A DNA stretch of 64,000 nucleotides, from positions 41,035 to 105,034 of the forward strand of contig NZ_JANKBI010000021.1 of assembly GCF_024622195.1 (NCBI RefSeq), written 5' to 3'. The notes beneath the pieces were generated by a model. That model was not told where the DNA came from, did no database searches, and saw only the letters and a list, made by a program, of their open reading frames with translations. Shown one piece after another: positions 8,732 through 15,834 of this stretch (positions are counted from its first letter, which is position 1; each line of letters begins with the position of its first letter). Source of the stretch: Murimonas intestini. GTDB taxonomy: Bacteria > Bacillota > Clostridia > Lachnospirales > Lachnospiraceae. The translations under genes and the position numbers were made by a program.

Positions 8732-9075
8732 CAGATCTTTTCTGTTAATATTTTATGAAGCCCGGCCAGATGCAGAAGCGCACTCTCCATTTCCCTGTAG
8801 CTTATACTCTTTGCTGTGGGCCTGGCAACTGTTATTATATCATATCCACATTTAAACTCTTCTTCATGCAGGCGATAGCTTTCCCTTAACAGTCTTGTCA
8901 GATGATGTCTCACGACACTGTTCCCGACCTTCTTACTTACAGATATCCCCAAACGGTTCCTCTCCAGGTTATTTTCGGCAATATACATCACCAGATATTT
9001 ATTAGCTCTGGAACTGCCTTTCCTGTATACCGTCTGGAAATCCCTGTTCTTTTTCAACGATTCTGAAAATTTCAT
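8731..9075 (-). CDS. rnpA: Ribonuclease P protein component
   Basis: 114 residues. Protein subunit of RNase P, which with the catalytic RNA removes 5' leaders from pre-tRNA. The start MKFSESLKKNRDFQTVYRKG is the usual one; the frame runs 15 codons further up but lacks similarity there, and AAGGAT precedes the ATG at 9075. The RNA-binding motif RNRLGISVSKKVGNSVVRH is at about 40-58, matching the family 'RNRxKR' helix in the following RLLRESYR. Lies between rpmH and yidD. Confidence 0.96.
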   Translation of the reverse strand: MKFSESLKKNRDFQTVYRKGSSRANKYLVMYIAENNLERNRLGISVSKKVGNSVVRHHLTRLLRESYRLHEEEFKCGYDIITVARPTAKSISYREMESALLHLAGLHKILTEKI

Positions 9076-9129
9076 AAAGCCATCCTTATCAAGTTTTACA
9101 AAGAGAAGAAAAGGCCACAAATATGCGGC

Positions 9130-9264
9130 CTATGCTGATAATGTTTTTCTTCCTTTTGCTCTTCTGGCAGCTAAAACTTTTCTTCCGCCTTTTGTACTCA
9201 TCCTAGCTCTGAATCCATGAACTTTTGATCTTGAGCGTTTTTTTGGTTGGAATGTCATTTTCAT
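9130..9264 (-). CDS. rpmH: 50S ribosomal protein L34
   Basis: 44 residues, beginning MKMTFQPKKRSRSKVHGF and containing RMSTKGGRKVLAARRAKGR, the near-invariant L34 sequence. It is a very basic protein of the large subunit. The ribosome binding site AAGGAGGTG is perfect and lies 7 bases upstream. It is the first gene of the operon and is read away from the origin from a consensus promoter at 9344-9372. Confidence 0.98.
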   Translation of the reverse strand: MKMTFQPKKRSRSKVHGFRARMSTKGGRKVLAARRAKGRKTLSA

Positions 9265-9343
9265 AATCTGGCACCTCCTTTATCTGCCCCTCATATCTAT
9301 TCGAAATGGTAAACAGTTTTTTTTGTTAAAAAACATCATTTCA

Positions 9344-9372
9344 ATTATATTCATAAAATTATGGGAAGTCAA
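9344..9372 (-). promoter_or_regulatory. Sigma-A promoter of the rpmH operon
   Basis: On the minus strand TTGACT (9367-9372), 17-bp spacer, TATAAT (9344-9349), 80 bases before rpmH. The palindrome CAAGTAAATACTTG (9370-9383) overlaps the -35 element and could be a regulator site. Confidence 0.85.
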
Positions 9373-9438
9373 GTAAATACTTGATTTTTTTATATTTTTT
9401 AAAAATAATTTCCACTATCCACACCAGTTTACGTAACG

Positions 9439-9795
9439 TTATCCACACAATGTGGATAACTTGTGCATAACTTTTGGACCAGCTGTGAAAATATATTGAT
9501 AATTATTCACATATCCTTTATTTTCAAGGTCTCAGCTATGTTAATACACATTTTCACAGTTATTCACATCTATGTGGAAACCAAAACCTATAATCACATG
9601 CATTCACATCTATCCACACCCTTGTCCACCGCTTTTCCACGGGATGTTATCCACATAATCAGGAAAGTTACTCACAATTCTAAAATTTTTGATTGATAAA
9701 TTGCAGAAATTAGTTTAATATTATATCCAGAGGCAGTGGCCTCATTGCGTCCAAAATCAGGAATCTGGCTTGGAAATAGGCCAAAATGTGGATAA
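9439..9795. other. oriC: Chromosomal replication origin oriC, upstream box cluster
   Basis: The 575-bp space between rpmH and dnaA has no gene. It holds many DnaA boxes: TTATCCACA at 9439-9447 and 9647-9655; TGTGGATAA (reverse) at 9451-9459 and 9787-9795; TTATTCACA at 9503-9511 and 9560-9568; weaker copies TGTGCATAA 9462-9470, CTATCCACA 9610-9618 and TTACTCACA 9668-9676. The first two form a palindrome. A very AT-rich stretch (about 9347-9420) adjoins them and could be an unwinding site, although in Bacillus the unwinding element is on the dnaN side. Confidence 0.92.
9693..9721 (+). promoter_or_regulatory. Possible dnaA promoter
   Basis: TTGATA (9693-9698), 17-bp spacer, TAATAT (9716-9721). 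The -10 matches consensus at only four of six positions. Two DnaA boxes (9668-9676 and 9787-9795) flank it, which would allow autoregulation by DnaA. Confidence 0.35.
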
Positions 9796-9839
9796 ATTCC
9801 AATATTTTACCCTAATCGGAATGTAAGGAGAAATATTCA

Positions 9840-11192
9840 ATGAACGACATAGCAGAAAAATGGGACGAGATCCTATATACGGTAAAAATAGAACATGAGC
9901 TGTCGGAGGTTTCATTCAGTACCTGGCTGAAGCCGCTGACAGTACATAGCATACAGGAGAATACTGTGTATATCCTGGTTCCGAGCCAGCAGATGGGATT
10001 AAATTATATAAGTAAGAAGTACACTCTTCCTATTAAAGTGGCAATTGCAGAGATCACAGGCAGGAACTATGATATAGAATTTATACTCCCGGACCAGGCC
10101 CAGAGCATCGAAGCTGCCCAGAAACCTGCTGCGTCCTCATTAAATGAAAGTATAGAGAGGGCAAACCTCAATCCAAAATATACATTTGACACTTTTGTGG
10201 TGGGCGGAAATAACAATTTTGCCCATGCTGCCTCCCTGGCAGTAGCCGAATCTCCCGGAGAAATGTATAATCCTCTGTTCATATACGGAGGCGTGGGACT
10301 GGGCAAGACCCACCTTATGCATTCAATTGCACACTTTATATTAGAAAGAAACCCTGAGACACGGGTGCTCTATGTCACAAGTGAAGCCTTTACAAATGAA
10401 CTGATTGAGGCGATCCGAAACGGAAATAACACGGCAATGACAAAATTTCGTGAAAAATACAGGAATATCGATGTTCTCCTGATCGACGATATTCAGTTTA
10501 TCATAGGAAAGGAGTCCACTCAGGAAGAATTTTTCCATACCTTTAATGACCTGCACGGCAATAAAAAGCAGATTATCATTTCGTCCGATAAACCGCCAAA
10601 AGAGATGGCTACCCTTGAGGGACGTCTCCGGTCCAGGTTTGAATGGGGCCTTATTGCCGACATCTCATCTCCTGATTATGAGACAAGGATGGCCATACTC
10701 CGCAAAAAAGAGGAGCTGGACGGCTATACAATTGATGATGAGGTCATCAAGTATATCGCAACAAACATTAAGTCCAATATACGTGAGCTTGAAGGCGCAC
10801 TGAATAAACTCATGGCTTTCAGCAATCTGGAAAAACGTGAAATCAATGTAGCTCTGGCCGAGGAAGCCCTGAAGGATATTATCTCGCCTGATGAAAAGAA
10901 GGAGATCACACCCCAGCTCATCATTGACATCGTGGCAGAGCACTTTCATATAAAACCTGAGGATATTAAAGGAAATAAGAGGAACTCAGAAATCGTACTG
11001 CCCCGGCAGATTGCCATGTATCTGTGCCGGGATATGACAGAGACGCCCTTAAAGGCTATCGGAAATCTGATGGGCAAGCGTGACCACACTACCATCATAC
11101 ACGGCGCTGAAAAAATAACAAAAGAAATTGAAAAATCGGATACTATGAGAAACACCATAGAGGTGCTGAAGAAGAAGATCAGCCCTTCATAA
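9840..11192 (+). CDS. dnaA: Chromosomal replication initiator protein DnaA
   Basis: 450 residues. DnaA binds DnaA boxes, oligomerises with ATP and opens the origin. Domain I is at 1-90; a short linker; AAA+ domain with Walker A GGVGLGKTH starting near 150 and Walker B LLIDDIQF near 218; the C-terminal DNA-binding domain has PRQIAMYLCRDMT and GKRDHTTIIH, the signature that reads the box. Ribosome binding site TAAGGAG 8 bases upstream. It is flanked on both sides by DnaA box clusters. Confidence 0.99.
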   Translation: MNDIAEKWDEILYTVKIEHELSEVSFSTWLKPLTVHSIQENTVYILVPSQQMGLNYISKKYTLPIKVAIAEITGRNYDIEFILPDQAQSIEAAQKPAASSLNESIERANLNPKYTFDTFVVGGNNNFAHAASLAVAESPGEMYNPLFIYGGVGLGKTHLMHSIAHFILERNPETRVLYVTSEAFTNELIEAIRNGNNTAMTKFREKYRNIDVLLIDDIQFIIGKESTQEEFFHTFNDLHGNKKQIIISSDKPPKEMATLEGRLRSRFEWGLIADISSPDYETRMAILRKKEELDGYTIDDEVIKYIATNIKSNIRELEGALNKLMAFSNLEKREINVALAEEALKDIISPDEKKEITPQLIIDIVAEHFHIKPEDIKGNKRNSEIVLPRQIAMYLCRDMTETPLKAIGNLMGKRDHTTIIHGAEKITKEIEKSDTMRNTIEVLKKKISPS

Positions 11193-11194
11193 AG

Positions 11195-11431
11195 TTATCC
11201 ACATTTTCATGTTAACAATAGAGGGATTTTTTGTGCACCAAAGTGGATAGAAAAAGTTATTATTTTTTATACTTTTGCTTTCCGTGCGTTTTAAACACAT
11301 TTATCACCTTAAGAAAAGCCTTTAACATCAACGCCTTTCTTAATTATTCACATAATCACACACTCTACGGATGTGACTACGGACTTTTTTAATAATTATT
11401 TTAATAGCAAACCAGAAGGGAGTTATCCACA
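11195..11431. other. dnaA-dnaN intergenic half of the origin
   Basis: This 241-bp gene-free stretch carries DnaA boxes TTATCCACA at 11195-11203, TTATTCACA at 11344-11352 and TTATCCACA at 11423-11431, with AT-rich DNA between (about 11255-11280). The arrangement matches the bipartite Firmicutes origin. The last box sits between the ribosome binding site and the ATG of dnaN. Confidence 0.8.
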
Positions 11432-11433
11432 AC

Positions 11434-12537
11434 ATGAAATTAACCTGTTCAAAATCTAATTTATTGAAAAGCGTCAATATTGTAATGAAAGCAGTACCGG
11501 CTAAAACAACAATGCCGATCCTGGAATGTATTTTAATTGATGCCTCTGCTAATGAAATTAAATTTACATCAAATGATATGGAACTGGGTATTGAGACAAA
11601 AGTAGAAGGAAACATCATTGATAAAGGCATAGTTGCTCTTGATGCGAAAATATTTTCAGAGATCATCAGAAAATTGCCTGACAGTGATGTAACAATAGAG
11701 ACAGACAGCAATCTTCAGACACTTATTACATGTGAAAAAGCCAAATTCAGTATATCGGGAAAATCAGGGGAGGACTTTTCGTACCTTCCATATGTGGAAA
11801 AGAATGATTTTATAACTCTTTCACAATTCACATTAAAAGAAGTGATCCGCCAGACCATATTTTCTATTGCAGCTAATGAGAATAACAAGATGATGACAGG
11901 TGAACTGTTTGAGATAGAAGGCTCCAGGCTGAAAGTGGTTTCCCTGGACGGACACAGGATTTCCATACGTAAAATTGAACTAAAAAATGAATATCCGAAG
12001 AAAAAGGTTGTCGTTCCTGGAAAGACACTCACAGAAATAAGTAAGATTTTATCTGGAGAAACAGAAGATATGGCAGATATTTTCTTTACAGATAATCATA
12101 TTGTATTTGAATTTAATAATACAGTGGTAGTTTCCAGACTTATTGAAGGCGAATATTTCAGGATTGACCAGATGCTCTCCAGCGATTATGAGACAAAGGT
12201 GGAGATCAATAAAAGAGAGCTGCTTGACTGTATAGACAGGGCTACCCTGCTTGTCAAGGAGGGAGACAAGAAACCTATCATTATCCACATTGGCGATGAG
12301 GCCATGGAACTGAAGATTAATTCACAGATAGGTTCTATGGATGAAGAAATTGACATCAGGAAGGAAGGCAAGGATATCCTTATCGGATTCAACCCTAAAT
12401 TCCTTATTGATGCTCTGCGTGTTATTGATGACGAGACTGTGACTATCTATCTGGTAAACCCGAAAGCACCCTGTTTTATCAGAGATGAAGAGCAGTCATA
12501 TATATACCTGATACTTCCGGTGAATTTCACCGCATAG
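11434..12537 (+). CDS. dnaN: DNA polymerase III beta subunit (sliding clamp)
   Basis: 367 residues, standard length for the ring-shaped clamp of three similar domains. It begins MKLTCSKSNLLKSVNIVMKAV and has TMPILECILIDA, then DGHRISIRKI around residue 175, and ends with the family motif PVNFTA. It tethers the replicative polymerase and recruits repair factors. The ribosome binding site AGAAGGGAG is followed directly by a DnaA box, then the ATG. First gene after the origin. Confidence 0.98.
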   Translation: MKLTCSKSNLLKSVNIVMKAVPAKTTMPILECILIDASANEIKFTSNDMELGIETKVEGNIIDKGIVALDAKIFSEIIRKLPDSDVTIETDSNLQTLITCEKAKFSISGKSGEDFSYLPYVEKNDFITLSQFTLKEVIRQTIFSIAANENNKMMTGELFEIEGSRLKVVSLDGHRISIRKIELKNEYPKKKVVVPGKTLTEISKILSGETEDMADIFFTDNHIVFEFNNTVVVSRLIEGEYFRIDQMLSSDYETKVEINKRELLDCIDRATLLVKEGDKKPIIIHIGDEAMELKINSQIGSMDEEIDIRKEGKDILIGFNPKFLIDALRVIDDETVTIYLVNPKAPCFIRDEEQSYIYLILPVNFTA

Positions 12538-12563
12538 GAGAGGATAAAAAGAAAGGCAGCACA

Positions 12564-12773
12564 ATGGAAACAATAAAATTACGGGATGAATATATTAAAC
12601 TTGGCCAGGCGCTCAAGGCTGCCGGGCTTGTGGAAACAGGCGCTGATGCAAAAAGCGTGATACAGGACGGTCAGGTCCTTGTCAATGGTGTGACTGAGTG
12701 CCAGAGAGGCAAGAAATTGTATGACGGCGATGTGGTTACTTTTGACAGGGAAACCATAAAAATTGTTAAATAG
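12564..12773 (+). CDS. rlbA: S4-domain RNA-binding protein (YaaA/RlbA type)
   Basis: 69 residues. A single S4 domain: YIKLGQALKAAGLVETGADAKSVIQDGQVLVNGVTE shows the usual helix pair and the 'G..V.VNG' loop. The position between dnaN and recF is where this gene lies in Firmicutes. In Bacillus the equivalent is thought to act in ribosome biogenesis. It starts 26 bp after dnaN with ribosome binding site AAAGAAAGG, and recF begins 11 bp downstream. Confidence 0.92.
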   Translation: METIKLRDEYIKLGQALKAAGLVETGADAKSVIQDGQVLVNGVTECQRGKKLYDGDVVTFDRETIKIVK

Positions 12774-12784
12774 TTGGTGCAGAC

Positions 12785-13867
12785 ATGGTCATAGAATCAA
12801 TAAGGCTTGATAATTTCCGGAATTATGATTCGCTGAAGCTGAAGTTTGACAGCGGCACGAACATTTTCTACGGAGACAATGCCCAGGGAAAGACAAACAT
12901 ACTGGAGGCTGTGTTTCTGTGCGGCACCACTAAGTCCCATAAGGGAAGCAAGGACAGAGACCTCATCAAGTTCAACCAGGATGAATCGCATCTGAGGATG
13001 AGGCTTCGGAAGAATGACAGTCCATATAAGATCGATATGCATCTTAAAAAGAATAAGACAAAGGGGATTGCCATCAACGGGATCCCTATCAGAAAGGCAA
13101 GCGAGCTTTTTGGGATAGCCAATATGGTGTTTTTTTCTCCGGAGGATTTAAACATCATTAAAAACGGACCTTCCGAGAGGCGCAGGTTTATGGATGCCCA
13201 GCTCTGTCAGCTGAATAAGGTCTATCTTTTTCAACTGTCAAATTATAACAAGATACTGAACCAGAGGAATAAGCTGTTAAAGGAGATAGGATTCAGGCAG
13301 GATTATCTGGATACCCTGGATATCTGGGATATGCAGCTGGTTCAGTATGGGACAAAGCTTATAAGAGAGCGGGAGATGTTTGTCTCCAGGCTCAACGGAA
13401 TTATCGAAGGCATCCATAGGAAGCTTTCAGGCGGCAGGGAAGAGCTTAAGGTGTCCTATGAGAAAAATATAGAGGCTGACAATTTTGAGAAGCAGCTTTT
13501 AAGAAACAGGGAGAAGGACTTAAAGCTTAAAATGACCATGACAGGTCCGCACAGGGATGACCTGTGCTTTGAGATAGGGGGAGTGGATATCAGGAAATTC
13601 GGCTCCCAGGGCCAGCAGAGAACGGCGGCCCTTTCACTGAAACTGGCTGAAATAGAGCTGGTGAAGCAGGAAATTAAGGATACGCCGGTATTACTGCTTG
13701 ACGACGTCTTGTCTGAACTGGACGGAAACAGGCAACACTATCTGCTGGAGAGCATACATGATATCCAGACATTGGTGACATGTACGGGAATCGATGACTT
13801 TGTGGAAAATCAGTTTAAAATTAATAAAGTATTTCATGTGGTGGACGGTGCCGTCTATCCTGCATAG
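12785..13867 (+). CDS. recF: DNA replication and repair protein RecF
   Basis: 360 residues. RecF is an SMC-like ATPase that helps load RecA at gaps. Walker A GDNAQGKT lies at 30-37, the signature motif GSQGQQRTAALSLKLAE near 275, and Walker B LLLDDVLSELD near 300, in the right order. Family opening MVIESIRLDNFRNY is intact. It is part of the dnaN-rlbA-recF-gyrB-gyrA run, with 11 bp and 29 bp gaps to its neighbours. No remB-like gene follows recF here. Confidence 0.97.
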   Translation: MVIESIRLDNFRNYDSLKLKFDSGTNIFYGDNAQGKTNILEAVFLCGTTKSHKGSKDRDLIKFNQDESHLRMRLRKNDSPYKIDMHLKKNKTKGIAINGIPIRKASELFGIANMVFFSPEDLNIIKNGPSERRRFMDAQLCQLNKVYLFQLSNYNKILNQRNKLLKEIGFRQDYLDTLDIWDMQLVQYGTKLIREREMFVSRLNGIIEGIHRKLSGGREELKVSYEKNIEADNFEKQLLRNREKDLKLKMTMTGPHRDDLCFEIGGVDIRKFGSQGQQRTAALSLKLAEIELVKQEIKDTPVLLLDDVLSELDGNRQHYLLESIHDIQTLVTCTGIDDFVENQFKINKVFHVVDGAVYPA

Positions 13868-13896
13868 GGATACTTCAGGACAATAGGAGGATATAT

Positions 13897-15822
13897 ATGG
13901 GTACGGAATTTGAAGAAGAATATGGAGCGGACCAGATACAGATTTTGGAAGGTTTGGAAGCAGTCCGCAAAAGGCCTGGAATGTACATTGGAAGTACCTC
14001 CGCCAGGGGCCTGCACCATCTGGTGTATGAAATCGTAGATAATGCGGTGGACGAGGCGCTGGCAGGGTATTGTGATACGATTCAGGTGACCATTAACAAA
14101 GATAATTCAGTAACAGTCATTGACAACGGAAGGGGTATCCCTGTCGGAATCAACCATAAATCAGGTCTTCCTGCTGTTGAAGTAGTATTCACGATCCTTC
14201 ATGCCGGAGGAAAGTTCGGCGGCGGGGGATACAAGGTATCAGGAGGACTTCACGGTGTCGGCGCTTCTGTTGTAAATGCTCTGTCCGAATGGCTGGAGGT
14301 AACCATCTACAGCGAGGGCAAGGTATACAGGCAGCGCTATGAGCGCGGCAAGGTAGTTTACAAGCTGAATGTCATCGGTGAATGTGACATGGAAAAGACA
14401 GGTACCATGGTTACATTCCTGCCGGATAAGGAAATATTCGAGGAGACAGTATTTGATTTTGGAGTTTTGAAGCAGAGGCTCAGGGAGATGGCTTTTCTCA
14501 CAAGGAATATCAGGATCATCCTGAGGGATGAGAGGGAAGAAGAACCTGTTGAGAAGGTGTTCCACTATGAAGGCGGCATAAAAGAATTCGTGACATACCT
14601 GAATAAAGGCAAGACACCTCTTTACCCTGATATCGTATTCTGTGAAGGCTCAAGAGATGGGGTTTTTGTGGAAGTGGCCATGCAGCATAATGACTCTTAC
14701 ACAGAGAGCTCCTACAGTTTTGTAAATAATATCACAACGCCTGAGGGAGGAACACACCTGACAGGCTTTAAGAATGCTCTGACAAAGACATTTAATGCAT
14801 ATGCGAGAACAAATAAACTGATAAAGGACACGGAATCACTCTCAGGAGAGGATATACGTGAGGGGCTTACCTCCATCATCAGTATCAAAATTGAGGAGCC
14901 GCAGTTCGAAGGCCAGACGAAACAAAAGCTGGGTAATACAGAGGCCAGGGGAGCAGTTGAAAACGTAGTTTCCGACCAGCTGATGATATATCTGGAGCAG
15001 CATCCCCAGGTGGCAAAGATGATACTGGATAAATCCATCATGGCCCAGAGAGCCAGGGAAGCGGCAAGAAAGGCAAGAGATCTGACAAGAAGGAAATCTG
15101 CCCTTGACGGTCTGTCACTGCCGGGCAAGCTGGCCGACTGCTCAGACAAGGATCCAAAAAACTGTGAGATTTATATCGTCGAGGGTGATTCTGCCGGCGG
15201 TTCTGCAAAGACAGCCAGAAGCAGGGCAACTCAGGCCATCCTGCCGCTGAGAGGAAAGATACTGAATGTTGAGAAGGCCAGGCTGGATAAGATTTATGGA
15301 AATGCAGAGATCAAGGCTATGATCACGGCATTTGGCACTGGTATCCACGATGATTTTGATATTTCAAAGCTGCGTTATGACAAGATCATAATCATGACTG
15401 ATGCCGATGTGGACGGGGCGCATATCAGCACCCTGCTGCTGACCTTTATATACAGGTTCATGCCGGATCTTATCAAGGAGGGCCATGTATATCTGGCAAA
15501 GCCGCCTCTTTTCAAACTGGAAAAGAATAAAAAAGTCTGGTATGTCTACAGTCCGGAAGAGCTGGCTAAGTTAATCGATGAAGTAGGAAGGGACCAGAAT
15601 AATAAGATACAGCGTTACAAAGGTCTTGGAGAGATGGATGCAGAGCAGCTCTGGGAGACTACTATGGACCCGGAGAGGCGTATCCTTCTCCGTGTGACGA
15701 TGGACGAGGAAGCTACTTCCGAGCTGGATGTTACCTTTACGACCCTGATGGGTGACCAGGTAGAGCCGAGAAGAGAGTTCATTGAAGAGAATGCCAAGTA
15801 CGTACAGAATCTGGACATCTAG
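13897..15822 (+). CDS. gyrB: DNA gyrase subunit B
   Basis: 641 residues. ATPase subunit of gyrase, which introduces negative supercoils. GHKL ATP-binding motifs: EIVDNAVDEAL near 45, DNGRGIPV near 75, GLHGVGASVVNAL near 117. TOPRIM domain: EGDSAGGSAK near 430 and DADVDGAHI near 500, the metal-binding acidic residues. C-terminal QRYKGLGEMDAEQLWETTMD is the GyrA-contact region. Ribosome binding site AGGAGG before the ATG. Its stop overlaps the gyrA ribosome binding site. Confidence 0.98.
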   Translation: MGTEFEEEYGADQIQILEGLEAVRKRPGMYIGSTSARGLHHLVYEIVDNAVDEALAGYCDTIQVTINKDNSVTVIDNGRGIPVGINHKSGLPAVEVVFTILHAGGKFGGGGYKVSGGLHGVGASVVNALSEWLEVTIYSEGKVYRQRYERGKVVYKLNVIGECDMEKTGTMVTFLPDKEIFEETVFDFGVLKQRLREMAFLTRNIRIILRDEREEEPVEKVFHYEGGIKEFVTYLNKGKTPLYPDIVFCEGSRDGVFVEVAMQHNDSYTESSYSFVNNITTPEGGTHLTGFKNALTKTFNAYARTNKLIKDTESLSGEDIREGLTSIISIKIEEPQFEGQTKQKLGNTEARGAVENVVSDQLMIYLEQHPQVAKMILDKSIMAQRAREAARKARDLTRRKSALDGLSLPGKLADCSDKDPKNCEIYIVEGDSAGGSAKTARSRATQAILPLRGKILNVEKARLDKIYGNAEIKAMITAFGTGIHDDFDISKLRYDKIIIMTDADVDGAHISTLLLTFIYRFMPDLIKEGHVYLAKPPLFKLEKNKKVWYVYSPEELAKLIDEVGRDQNNKIQRYKGLGEMDAEQLWETTMDPERRILLRVTMDEEATSELDVTFTTLMGDQVEPRREFIEENAKYVQNLDI

Positions 15823-15834
15823 GAGGGGAAGTAA

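Noticed and set aside
9265..9839. Protein gene in the origin region (a 77-codon plus-strand frame at 9463)
   Set aside because: It is built from DnaA boxes, has no ribosome binding site, and falls in oriC.
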